NCBI GenBank assembly: GCA_015680685.1
Contig: MNCI01004661.1
Coordinates: forward strand, 1,649,441 to 1,677,483
Length of the DNA stretch: 28,043 nt
Direction of reading: 5' to 3'
Source: Gnetum montanum
Lineage: Eukaryota; Streptophyta; Gnetopsida; Gnetales; Gnetaceae
Shown: piece by piece, positions 19,124 through 28,043 of the stretch
Layout of the letters: every line of letters starts with the position of its first letter
Position numbering within the stretch: the first letter of the stretch is position 1
Made by a program: the position numbers and the translations under genes
The notes under the pieces: model-generated
Told to the model about the DNA's origin: nothing
What the model saw: the letters and a program-made list of their open reading frames with translations, nothing else
The model's database searches: none

Positions 19124-19904
19124 TGATGAGCCACGATATCATGTACGTGATATCACATCCTACTTCATCTTCTATAAATAAGAGGTGGCACCCTTTGTTC
19201 TCGATAGTTAGACTTAGACCCTTAGCCAAACTCTTGCAATTTTACCATTCCAGAGTTAGAATAATTTATGTGTGCCCGCAGTAGGAGTCATAGAGTAAAC
19301 GGATCTTTATTCAAGAAAATTGTACCTAAGCACACATTTGTGTATGAAAATAAAGATGAACTTTATGATAAACCTTGCAGCATATGGATTAAGCTAATTA
19401 GTAATTAATTATTGTTGAATGTTTAATGCTTTCCTAGTTAATTAATCTCTCTCTCAACCTTTGACTCTCTTAGTTAAGTACACTCAGTCCGACCACTTTG
19501 AGCATGCGTGTAGCGCTTGGTAACCTAGTAACAACTAGCGTTTGGTAATCCCAGTAGCATTGCACTGGTTCAGGATGTGTATGGAAAGTGGGAATGGATA
19601 CTGGTGTTAGGAAAAATTAGAACTTAGTTAGTGAATAGTTAATGTAATTTGGTCACTTAGTTCTCTTTACCTTCCCTTATTAGCATAAGACATTGAAAAG
19701 ACAAAAAGCTATAAAAATCACATACCTCAAACTTACTTAACCATACAATCGTGATGATACAAGTAAGTTTGGGAGGACAATGATTGATTAACCCTGAGTG
19801 TTCCGTTAAGGTGCGTAAGCACTTAGTCCTTGGAGTTCGACCAAATCATGTGTGAAACACTCATATTCGTATGGTTGAGTGTAGGGGTACCTCACCACTC
19901 ATCA
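19124..19904 (+). repeat. E2 3' LTR (781 bp)
   Basis: TGATGAG to CTCATCA, a 7-bp terminal inverted pair. Two GATATC cores, TATAAATA at 19173-19180, ATCTTTATT/AATAAAGAT hairpin at 19303-19357, and two GGTAATCCCAGTAG-type boxes (about 19518-19560). Confidence 0.95.
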
Positions 19905-19909
19905 ATAAC
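19905..19909. repeat. Target-site duplication ATAAC (right) of E2
   Basis: Identical to 12812-12816. Confidence 0.93.
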
Positions 19910-21221
19910 TAACAGAAAGAAATCTTTTTAGGGTTAATTAGACTTAATATTTGATCATTGGTGAAGGAACATCTCTTTTGATTAACTTATTCTCTCTGTA
20001 CAAGTGGTTTTTGTAGGTTTTGAGAGATAGAAGAATGTTTTAAAGATCCAAGAGATGTCTAGGATGAGTGTAGAGTCTTTATAGAAGAAATCTAGGGGTT
20101 GTTGAAGATGTCTACTTGGGAGTGAAGACGTCTTTGCTAGGCTTGAGACATCTCTCTATGACCAGAGATCTTGTTGGGTTGGTAGGGATGTATCCCATGC
20201 CACAGAGACATCTCCTAGGCTCTATAGATCTCTCTCCTACAAGTGGAAAAATTCAAAAAGACATCTTGGTTACGTGTATGGTTAGTAAAAATTTCAAAAT
20301 TGCTCATTCAAATTATGGAAATAGCCAAGATAAGATGGAAAAAGATAGAAACCATCAAATATTCTCAAGTTAAGTTGGGGAAATATTTCTAGCTTTCTAA
20401 TCTTCTTCTTGCCAATAAATATTGATGTCTTTCAAAATGTGATGACATGGAGATGTCATGAGGAGAGATAAGAGATCATGAAAGGTAAGTTGATGTGTGT
20501 TAAGAGTGTGGAAGAGCATATTGATTGAGTGCATATGTGGTGTAGCTCTAATATTAATTGTGTGATATATTGGCTTATGTGTTCTTATGTCTTACTTTTG
20601 TATTTGGATCTCAATCCAAGGTTGTGGGAGAGATTCTTTGTTATTGTATCTTCTATTGAGAACAACGATTGTATGGTTGTAGAGCCTCTTTCTTTGTAGC
20701 ATTGTTTGAGTGTTGTGAATATTTTTGGATGACTATGAGTTATGAAATCCTATTGTAATCTTCTCTTTCAATAATTAAAAATAACTAGTTTTCTATTTTC
20801 TAGCATATTGATCTATCTTTCATAATATATGGATTTAGTGGGATTGAAGGTTATTTTCTATTGGAGTGAACTTGCTCCAATCATAAAATATACAAAACAT
20901 TTATAATTAATATTCAATAACAATAAAAGCAAAGGATACAAAACTTTAACAAAATAGTCTAGCTAGTACATTGCATTTACTTATGTAATAACATAACAAC
21001 ACTAATATTAGTAATAAAATTAGAACTAACCAATTGAAACACATTTGACATCACTTAATTAAATAATTACCTTAAAAATAAATAATTAAACCTATGAAAA
21101 TTTTAGGTTGTGAAAATTGCATTCTCTAAAAATACCTACTACAATTTTGTGAATCCTCAAGAATTACTTTAGAGAATTTTTCTTACCTTGAGGTAGGCAA
21201 GTTGTAAGTGTATATAATGAA
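19910..21221. other. Unassigned AT-rich DNA with a cluster of AGAYRTCT octamers
   Basis: No gene recognised. Six AGAYRTCT octamers occur at 20053, 20106, 20126, 20146, 20206 and 20259. The cluster could be part of an eroded promoter or LTR. The frame at 20116-20373 overlies this cluster and is not supported as a gene. Confidence 0.5.
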
Positions 21222-21533
21222 TTAGTACAAGCCTTTTATTTCTAAATGTAATAAATCACATTCACATAATAACATTGAGTAAGGTATTTGCATTTTTATC
21301 TTTGACTCATCGATTACAAAATTTTTTTGTACTGTTAAAATATTTTTCCAAAGTTTAGTACTGAGTCTAAGTTCCCAAAAAACACATTCATAAAATATGG
21401 TAGCATAGATGATAGTTTGAAAAATTTTCTTTTTGATCTTCCAAGTCCATAGTCCTAAATTCTTGTTCTTGCTTTTGAAAATATATAGAGCCTTGAACCT
21501 CATGTTATTCTTTCTTTGGTGCACTTCCCCCAT
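21222..21533 (-). pseudogene. Non-LTR retrotransposon (LINE) ORF2 fragment, after the RT domain
   Basis: 103 codons resembling the region that follows the reverse transcriptase domain in plant LINE ORF2 proteins: Ile-Ile-Tyr-Ala-Thr-Ile, a Phe-Trp-Glu-Leu-Arg-Leu-Ser-x-x-x-Trp motif, Ile-x-x-x-Gln-Lys-Asn-Phe, then Pro-Tyr-x-x-Leu-Leu. No catalytic RT motif is included, so this is a stray piece. The assignment is from remembered family pattern only. Confidence 0.5.
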
Positions 21534-21603
21534 TTGTAATTGTTTGTATAAATGAGACCCAAATATTTAATAGAATCTACTATTTGCATATGAAAAAGAA
21601 CTC

Positions 21604-21660
21604 ATGTAGCTGACCCCATTTTGTTAGGATAAGGCTAGGATGATGATGATAATGGATGTC
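21604..21660 (+). repeat. RTE-LINE or SINE 3' tail
   Basis: ATGTAGCTGACCCCATTTTG followed by TTAGGATAAGGCT and a (GAT)n tail ending near 21654. This closely resembles the widespread plant 3' end (GACCCCA...TTGGGATAAGGCT plus short tandem tail) shared by RTE LINEs and Au-like SINEs. Confidence 0.6.
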
Positions 21661-22130
21661 AGACTCTAAAAAATAAATATATTAAAAATAAAAATTTAGT
21701 GTACAAAAGTAGAGAAACTTTAAAGCAATAGAAAGAAAAGACCCAATAGTTTTGGATATGGATTTTTAGGTTTTCATCCTTACAACCAATTCTAAACATC
21801 CTCCCCTCTAGGCTGGGAAAAGGATTAGACCTTGCCATTGTTCAGAAGCATCCAAGGTGGTTTTCAATTTATTATAAAAGATTTATTTTAATAAAAATGA
21901 AAACTAAAGGGAGAAACATTTAGGAATTTATCTGAAGCATCAACTATTGAATGATATCGCATTAAATTAATAATTGAAAAAAATTAGCTAGAAAATCTCT
22001 CTAAAAAACCACATTACATTAAAAATTTTAGATGGCATAAAGAATAAGGAGACATGAAATGCTAATATGAAGTAGAAATACTTGAAGTTGAGAAGTATCA
22101 ACAAATAAAACTTCATCTAATCTTGGTTGA
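21661..22130. other. Unassigned AT-rich DNA
   Basis: Nothing recognised. Short A/T runs only. Confidence 0.5.
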
Positions 22131-22420
22131 AAACAAGATAAATGCCTACTACACCAAGTCCAAGAGCTACAACTAGAGGACAAGTAAGAAAATAATAGAT
22201 AAATGTATCTTCCATGTTGTAGATAGGACATCTTAGGTCATGAACACCTAAATGAGAACATTGAATACCAATAGGAAAATCTTGATGAATAAAATACCAT
22301 AAAAAATATCTAATTTTTAAAGGAGTAGTGGAATTTAGTATCTTCTAGATTTGTTGCTTCCATAAGTACACATTATGATTAACCTTCCAAAAATAATTCA
22401 ATCTTGGTCAAATATTAGTA
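22131..22420 (-). pseudogene. RT-associated zinc-binding (zf-RVT-like) fragment of a LINE
   Basis: On the minus strand one frame reads Pro-Leu-Lys-Ile-Arg-Tyr-Phe-Leu-Trp, Cys-Pro-Ile-Tyr-Asn with Met-Glu-Asp-Thr-Phe, and Phe-Leu-Thr-Cys-Pro. This matches the zf-RVT pattern (Lys-Ile-x-x-Phe-Leu-Trp ... Cys-Pro-x-Cys ... Glu-Thr-x-x-His-x-Phe-x-x-Cys-Pro) with one Cys and the His replaced by Tyr. One upstream stop is present. The 67-codon frame at 22028-22231 is a +1 shadow of this segment. Confidence 0.55.
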
Positions 22421-22446
22421 TTACAACTAATGAGAATATACACAAT

Positions 22447-23516
22447 TGGTGAGTAGTAGGTACCTCCTACACCCAACCATACAAATCACAAGTGTGTACA
22501 CGCGATCTGGTCAAATTTTGTGAATGGAACTAGTGCAGTATCTAGATTGTTAAGTATTAACTATAGGTCGTCATCTTCTCACTTGGACTAGTGGTAACTT
22601 TGTCATGTATGGTTTAGTCCAAAGTGAGGCATATGATTATGATGTTGTGTGGGCCTTAACTAATTTAATAATAATATAGAAATTAATTATTTAATCTAAT
22701 TAATAATAAAATTAAATCCTAAACTATTCTAAGGGCAAAGAGTGTGTATTCTCAACTTGCTGTACATGTCCTAACCTCACATACCCATTTTTGGGATTAC
22801 CAAGTGTGATGCTATTGGGAAAACCAAGCAAGAACACTATTGGGATTACCAAGTGAATATGTGTTTATGCTTGAAACTAGTTGCTTTCATTCTGCCAATT
22901 AATTAACCTACATGGAAATGTAAATATTAACTAAGTACATAGAAAATAAATTGCATTAAAAGTAAATCTATTCTAAGTCAAAGTGTTGCAATGAATAGAA
23001 ATTAATCTTGATCTTATTATTGTTCATTGAATGTATTGAAGTACAATGCTACTCGAATAAGATACTATACAACTTACTCAAATCCACACAACAGGCACTA
23101 ACTAATTGCTTGTTAAGACTACAATATAAAACTACAAGAGTTTTGGCTATACTATTGACCAAATGGTGGAAATACATGGTGGGTTCTCACATATTTATAG
23201 GAAAATATAGGCATTGCATCGATGGGGATGTGTTAATGCATTTGGCTATGCCAACGAGGTTGTGTTAATGATGATGCATCAATACAACTAAGTTATAGTA
23301 GATGTGTTATCACATCTACAATATAGCGGATGCAAGATAACATCTATGATGTAGTAGCCAACTAAGATGCATTGAGGGGGATGCTACAATGTAGATGCAA
23401 TGTATCATCTATGATGTAGCATTTGTGATCTAGCATTTATGATATCTTAGCCAACTAATACACTTGAAAAAATGATGCTTCATAATGTCATACACTTAAC
23501 ATATTAGGTCTCATCA
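22447..23516 (-). repeat. E4 3' LTR (about 1,070 bp)
   Basis: Terminal TG at 22447 and CTCATCA at 23510-23516. Shares with other LTRs the block GTACACGCGATCTGGTC (22496-22512) and three TTGGGATTACCAAG-type boxes (22791, 22814, 22839). Its U3 has repeated CATCTATGATGTAG (23341 and 23406) in place of the GCGATATCGC array; one GATATC remains near 23442. Confidence 0.75.
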
Positions 23517-23693
23517 TGCCCCCATGATTGAAAAAAATATTGTCCTCGAGTTATGTATAAATAGATGAAGTTTCATTACAAAAAATATGGCGTGACCAAG
23601 ACTAGATTAACTACCAGTATAAAATTGTAGTACCACATTACACAGATTTATTTGAGTGGATGTATTTCAAAGACAAAAGACTGAATAGACATT
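22447..23693 (-). mobile_element. E4: divergent relative of E1-E3; 3' LTR plus truncated internal end
   Basis: LTR 22447-23516 followed by GCCCCCATGATT (one mismatch to the shared 11-mer) and the pre-PPT block containing TCCTCGAGTT, then 177 bp of internal sequence before E3 begins at 23694. The rest of E4 should lie beyond the window, past E3. The LTR is about 1,070 bp and differs clearly in sequence from the E1/E2 LTRs, so E4 belongs to a sister subfamily. Confidence 0.75.
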
Positions 23694-24109
23694 TGATGAG
23701 TGGCGAGGTACCCCTACACTCAACCATACGAATATGTGCGTACACGGGCGATCTGGTCGAACTCCGCAGACTAAATGCCTTAACGCCACAAGAAACACTT
23801 GGGGTTAATCGTTCGTTGTCTTCCCTGGCTTGCTTATAAGTGTCACGGTGTATGGTTAAGCAAGTCTGAGGTATGTGATTTTTTTGATATTTTCGGCTTA
23901 TCTTCTATGTTACCAGGGGAAAGGGTTGAGAAACTAAGCTAACTCTAACTAAAGATCTAAGTCTAAATTAACTAGCGTCAGCATCTGTTCCCACTTACCG
24001 GACACACCCTGGACTATGCAACTGCGGCTTACCAAACGCTAATCGTTACTGGGATCGCCACACGTAACGCAAGTGCTCGAAGTGGTCATACTGAGGCACC
24101 TATTTAGCT

Positions 24110-24415
24110 TATGTGTGATAAGCAGCTGATTCCTTAGACAGCTATACACACCTGTGGGTGCTCGTAACTAAGTCGTACTTATCACACGTTCTAGCCTAGT
24201 AATGAGCAGCCGATTCCTCAACTAGCCGTACACATCGGACTACTACTGGGATTACCAAGCGCAGAATCCTGGAATACGCTACTGGGTTACCAAGCAGCCA
24301 ATGCTCGTAATTGAGTCGTACTCATGCATTGCATCAAGCAGCCGATTCCTTGACTATTCATACACGTCCGTAGACGCTCGTAATCAAGTCGTACTTGAAC
24401 GCACTAGGAAAGCAG
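24110..24415. repeat. Degenerate tandem expansion inside E3 LTR
   Basis: AGCAGCYGATTCCT starts at 24121, 24205 and 24337, each followed by a TACACACGTC-like stretch, and in two of the three also by GCTCGTAAYYAAGTCGTACTT. A shortened copy starts at 24293. Between them lie extra ACTGGGATTACCAAGCGC boxes. Confidence 0.8.
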
Positions 24416-24660
24416 GAAATGAAAGCAATAAATGAAACCACGTGTTGCAAGGTTTATCCAATCAAGTTCATCTTTATTGCCGTACACAGCTTGGGTTCAG
24501 GTTACAAGCTGCTCGAATAAAGAGCCGTTCACTCTAGGACTCCTACTGCGGGCACATGGGGAAAAATTCTAACTCTGGAGTGATCAATCTGCCAGAGCTT
24601 CGCAACACTAGCCAGGATTGGGAAATGAAGGGAGTGTTGCCTCTTATTTATATGGCGGCG

Positions 24661-24760
24661 GGACGCGATATCGCGTATGCGATATCGCAGGAGAAGACGC
24701 GATATCTCGTACGCGATATCGCATGGGATGCGATATCGCGGTGGCCACGATATCGCGTAG
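24661..24760. repeat. U3 palindrome array of E3 LTR
   Basis: Six GATATC cores at 24667, 24681, 24701, 24715, 24732 and 24749, nearly all in GCGATATCGC palindromes, spaced 14-20 bp, directly upstream (in sense) of the TATA box. Confidence 0.95.
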
Positions 24761-24773
24761 TCGCGTCTCATCA

Positions 24774-24786
24774 TACCCCCATGACT
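24774..24786 (-). other. E3 polypurine-like tract
   Basis: AGTCATGGGGGTA in sense next to the LTR, preceded by CTCGAGGACGAGTTTTCATT. Confidence 0.8.
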
Positions 24787-26768
24787 GAATGAAAACTCGT
24801 CCTCGAGTTCCTTACAATGATATCAGGTAGGTATGGGATTATTAGGGGAAATGGAACTAATGGGATGACATGTGAACGGTCTTTATTACAAGACTTGACA
24901 AAAACTGGTGTTCATGACAACATGGGTGAACACCTTATTACAATGACATCAGGCCACAGTTGGCAGCTGAGAGAAAAGAGGAGAGAGAATAGAAGAGAAG
25001 AAGAGAGAAGAGTCTTGTTGCTGCCAACGCCTAGATTGCGCCTTTCGTTGTCCATCTGTAAGCGCATTATCAATTCCACTCCTTGCATGCTGCTTCAGCG
25101 CTGCTCCATTCCAAGTGTCTGCTCCAGATCCATTCTGTTGTTGTATGATTGCCATCTGCACACACAACACCATCATATATTAGCAAGGGTAATTGAATCA
25201 TTAAGTAAAGCATACCTTGCTTCGGTTTAGGTTCACTGGCTAAGGTGTGGTATGGCTGATATGGATCTGGGAAAATATAGATGATGACTACCGAAGGCAT
25301 AGGGGTAAGGAAGAAAAACGAAAAAATCCGGGGCTTAGGATAAAAATCGAAAAATTAGGCCCCGTACCCCCATGACTGATCGCGAACCTCCGGTAGCGTT
25401 AGAATGGAGAATGAAAAGGAGTAGGAAAGATAGGGAAAAAGGGACAACTATGGCATCAATGGAAAGGATGTCATGATGGAAATGAACAAAAATGTTAATC
25501 AATAGCAAAATGTTAAGGAAAAGAAGTTAACTAATGTTCCAAATAGGAATGTCAGTGGGTCCTCCCCAAAGCAGGCTCATGCTCTTAATGCCCTGACAAT
25601 CCCACAGTCAAAGAGTCTGTGGGCTCTGGGAATGTCCTTTGGAACAAGAGTTAAAGTCTTAACCGTAAGAATTTACCAAAAAGGAAACAAAGCATCAACC
25701 AAAGTATATACAATGATACAATCGGCAATGAGGTGAACAATGGAGAGAAGGATGGGAAGAAAGAGGAATGGAATGGAATCCCATGAACAAGGTGGTGTAC
25801 AACGCCTTGTGTGTTTGATGATTAATGTGACTTGGCGAATAGCATTCCAACTCTGCCCTCAAACCAACCACTTCCAGTGACTTTGTATCAATGCAGTTGG
25901 TGAAATCATCCACTTGGGTAACAAGGATGAAACTTCGAGAAGCCACCACCATTCCGACGAAACAAAGGAGAGAATGGGAAGGAAGAAGGGTCTTAGTTAG
26001 AGGGAACACTTTGGTTCCATAACCAGTGCTTGTGACCCAAATTTATTCCATCTAAGGGGTGTGCTTTGAATCCTCACTTTTAGCTTTTTAGCTTGTCTTT
26101 TTTTTTTCATCATTTTTTTCTTTTTTTTTGTTTTGTGTTTTTATGCATGGGGATCACACCATGCAAAGACTTCTTTATTTTTATTGTCTCAGCTTCCGAT
26201 TATTGGGTTACATCGGAACGGTAAGAAAACCCAAGAAGAAAACATCCAAGCACCCAAGTGAATGACCAACACAAGAGCACCAAGTTCCCTTGAAGTCACA
26301 CCCTTACAAATCCTTGAGTCCTTCCTTAGTTTGAGAAATGCCCAGTCACTGGTTCGTTAAAGTTCTTATTGTAAGGGAACTGTACATTTCCAAGCCAAGG
26401 GAAACTATAGACTTGATGGATGGATGGATGAAGTGGTCTCATTGCCTGCCATATCAAAAGAACATCCCTTAGTATCAACAATGTAACTTAAAGGTAAAAA
26501 CCAGACATTAGCAATCAATGAAAAACAGTTCATCCCATCGGCCCGAACACTTATTGGGTGACAAATTTACATGATGGATGACACACACATACACACACAC
26601 ACACAAAATGGAAAAATATAACGATGTTGTAAAACAAAAAAAAGAAAAGTAAAAGAAAGTTTTAAAACAAAAATTAGAAAAGTTAAAGAAATTTGTAAAA
26701 CAAAAATATGTAAAACAAAAACGGAAAAAGAACTGAGGGCCCCATATGATTAGCATAGGTGGCCATCT
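24787..26768 (-). other. E3 3' internal region, conserved but without recognised product
   Basis: Aligns with E1 5358-7369. AGTCATGGGGG at 25368-25378 and 26769-26779, intron-like segment 25156-25215, AC microsatellite about 26580-26605, two minisatellite units 26694-26723. Open frames at 24949-25176, 25070-25300, 25695-26009 and 26508-26756 are not confirmed by E1 or E2. Confidence 0.7.
25156..25215 (-). other. Putative 60-nt mini-intron in E3 3' region
   Basis: Donor CAAG/GTATGC, branch-like TTGCTAAT, acceptor TTGTGTGTGCAG. In E3 the flanking frames can be read on both sides (Pro-Lys-Gln before, Asn-His-Thr-Thr after), with a codon split by the intron. This is inference. Confidence 0.4.
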
Positions 26769-26829
26769 CCCCCATGACTGAGTTGTGAGGGAGAGATCCG
26801 AAGTAGTGAGCGCCTATTTGAATTTCTAA

Positions 26830-28043
26830 GCAGTGCCCAACTTCTCCCAAATGATGATCTTAGATTCAGGGGTGAAAGTTGGCGACGCTCACGTTCCAAT
26901 GTGTCTATGCCACGGTTGTTGGCATGAGTTGCCTCAGTTCATTCCATGCATATTTGTTTGCTCTTATGAGAAGCTGTCAACCACGGGGTGTCTACTACTT
27001 CTTGTGTGGTTGCTACATACAGGCATCCTTGTGGCAGAGTTTCCTGGGCACACCGGTGACATGGAGACATTTCCTCCGTGTCATCACCCGATGAATCACT
27101 GTATGTGATGTATGGAACTATCCTCTTCTCGATCTTTCCACATATGTTTATCTTGGAGATTTCCAAGGAAAGATCACGGATCCTAAGGCATGCATCTACT
27201 GTGCTTAGCCATGCCCTTCCCATTATAATTGGGAAGTCCCCTTCGTTGTTGTTAACATCGATCACTAGGAAATCTGCTGGGTAGGACCAACCACACACAG
27301 TGGTTATAACATCCTCCACCAAACCCAAGGGAATAGTGATGGACTGGTCTACCAGCTCTAGTTGGATGTTGCTCTTCTTAAGTTTGGACAGGTTCCAGGC
27401 GTGATACATCTTTCGCAAAATTAAGTTGACTCCGGAACCTGAGTCAAGAAGAGCTCGGTGTGGTGCATTTCCAGCGATCTGCAAATAAATAAAGGGACTC
27501 CTAGGGTCAGTTAGCTTCCTGGGAAGGTGGCCTACCTTGATCTAGTCAGTTACGGTATGTGTTAGCATAACCGTATGCGTTACACTCCCTTGGATTGAAG
27601 GGTGCTCTGAAGCGTTAGTAGTTAGAGGCCTATACATATACCCGTCTGCTTGTTGTTGCGAGAGCCTATCCGGGCTCCTAGTTCTGAAAAAGGGTCTCTT
27701 TTTTGTATAGTTATCGCCAGAACTAGTGTCTGGTTGGATATTTACACTCTGAATATTTACAGATCTCGCGGCGTGACGCTGCTGTGGTTGGGTAGGCAAT
27801 TCCCCTTGCATTGTTGGAGCAGGAGGTGTTATGGGAACTAAATGAGGAAAAGGTGCGGACGGAGTTAGAGGATGGACAGAATGTGGGATGTCTCCTGGAG
27901 GAGAAGGAGTCCTTCTAAAGTACTCCCAAGCGTAGTAGTGACGGTGTGGAGTAGTGTGACCCATAGCGTCACCTGGAGAAACTGGCTGCTGCACATAATA
28001 ACCATAAGGATCAGGCTGCCGGTAAGGGTATCGATGTGTCGGC
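26830..28043 (-). pseudogene. E3 gag-pro, C-terminal Gag linker and retropepsin (best-preserved copy)
   Basis: Open from the window edge (28042) to a TAG at 27544-27542 that replaces the Trp seen in E1, then open in the same frame to TGA at 26941-26939. It encodes the Tyr/Pro-rich end of Gag (Pro-Asp-Pro-Tyr-Gly-Tyr-Tyr), the Ser/Pro linker, and a retropepsin with Leu-Leu-Asp-Ser-Gly-Ser-Gly-Val-Asn-Leu-Ile (D-S-G codons 27445-27437), Pro-Leu-Gly-Leu-Val-Glu-Asp, and Phe-Pro-Ile-Ile-Met-Gly-Arg-Ala-Trp-Leu. The Arg-Arg-Gln-Leu tail near 26885 lies beyond the TGA. Linker and protease share one frame, supporting a Gag-Pro fusion. Confidence 0.88.

Larger units (their letters stand above)
12817..19904 (+). 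mobile_element. E2: complete non-autonomous Ty3/gypsy (Athila-like) LTR retrotransposon, 7,088 bp
   Basis: 5' LTR 12817-13630 (814 bp), PBS 13632-13649, Gag-protease frame from ATG 13775, 3' region, PPT 19111-19123, 3' LTR 19124-19904 (781 bp), with ATAAC duplications on both sides. Same plan as E1 and only 9 bp different in length; likewise no RT, RNase H or integrase. The two LTRs differ at many sites, by eye several per cent and mostly transitions, so the insertion is old. Gag-protease is closed by stops and a few single-base indels. Confidence 0.94.
23694..24773 (-). repeat. E3 3' LTR (1,080 bp)
   Basis: TGATGAG at 23694 and CTCATCA at 24767-24773. TATAAATA at 24645-24652. From TATA to the LTR end is 959 bp against 711-732 bp in E1/E2; most of the excess is a degenerate tandem expansion at about 24110-24415. 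Confidence 0.92.
23694..28043 (-). mobile_element. E3: Ty3/gypsy (Athila-like) element, 3' part, runs off the window
   Basis: 3' LTR 23694-24773, PPT 24774-24786, 3' region to about 26830, then protease and Gag C-terminus to the window end. It keeps CpG-rich palindromes and the D-S-G protease motif that E1 and E2 lost, which suggests it is the youngest copy. It sits inside E4; the expected 5-bp duplication would be ACATT (23689-23693), whose partner is outside the window. Confidence 0.9.

Noticed and set aside
24661-24760. Resemblance of the palindrome array to a short-spacer CRISPR array
   Set aside because: Units are 10-bp palindromes with 4-10 bp between them inside an LTR promoter of a plant element; there are no spacers of CRISPR length and no cas genes.
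24556-24792. Frames encoding repeated Arg-Asp-Ile-Ala-Tyr-Ala-Ile-Ser peptides (also 11515-11697, 12819-13007, 24529-24774)
   Set aside because: They are translations of the GCGATATCGC palindrome array, which reads similarly on both strands.
24817-25230. 137-codon plus-strand frame in the E3 3' region
   Set aside because: Antisense to E3 and not kept in E1 or E2; it crosses the putative intron and the AG-rich stretch without any recognised domain.
1-28043. Reverse transcriptase or integrase of an LTR element
   Set aside because: Looked for RT (Tyr/Phe-x-Asp-Asp) and integrase (HHCC, DDE) contexts in the frames between protease and 3' LTR in E1, E2 and E3; none seen.

Overview
This window is plant nuclear DNA, most likely from a large, repeat-rich genome. 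It is AT-rich and contains no recognisable intact host gene. It is a pile of Ty3/gypsy-type LTR retrotransposons with a plant Athila-like Gag and retropepsin and a tRNA-Asp-type primer binding site, separated by fragments of non-LTR elements. A seed plant, possibly a gymnosperm, is a reasonable guess, but the sequence does not fix the species.

Layout. I name five related LTR elements E0 to E4. E0 (+, oldest) fills 1-4451 with decayed internal sequence. Its 3' LTR begins at 4452, is split at 4567 by E1, and resumes at 11670, ending near 12329. E1 (-) is a complete 7,097-bp element at 4568-11664, flanked by the 5-bp target duplication CCTAT. 12330-12811 is unassigned. E2 (+) is a complete 7,088-bp element at 12817-19904, flanked by ATAAC. 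19910-22446 is older DNA with non-LTR retrotransposon scraps. E4 (-) is a divergent relative with an LTR at 22447-23516 and only 177 bp of internal sequence before E3 interrupts it. E3 (-, apparently the youngest) has its 3' LTR at 23694-24773 and internal sequence running off the window end at 28043.

How the parts work. Each E1/E2/E3 copy has the same plan: LTR, PBS, a short leader, one long Gag-protease frame of about 1,080 codons (now broken), about 2 kb of conserved sequence without a recognised product, then a polypurine-like tract and the 3' LTR. No reverse transcriptase, RNase H or integrase is present in either complete copy. Both complete copies have nearly the same length, so this looks like a non-autonomous family that supplied its own Gag and protease and borrowed the rest in trans.

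The most interesting signals are: an array of GCGATATCGC-type palindromes next to the TATA box that accounts exactly for the 5'/3' LTR length differences; an 11-mer, AGTCATGGGGG, present 13 times at matching internal positions; a conserved 60-nt intron-like segment in the 3' region; and an AATAAA signal in the arm of a conserved hairpin in the LTR. No tRNA, rRNA, CRISPR array or bacterial feature was seen.
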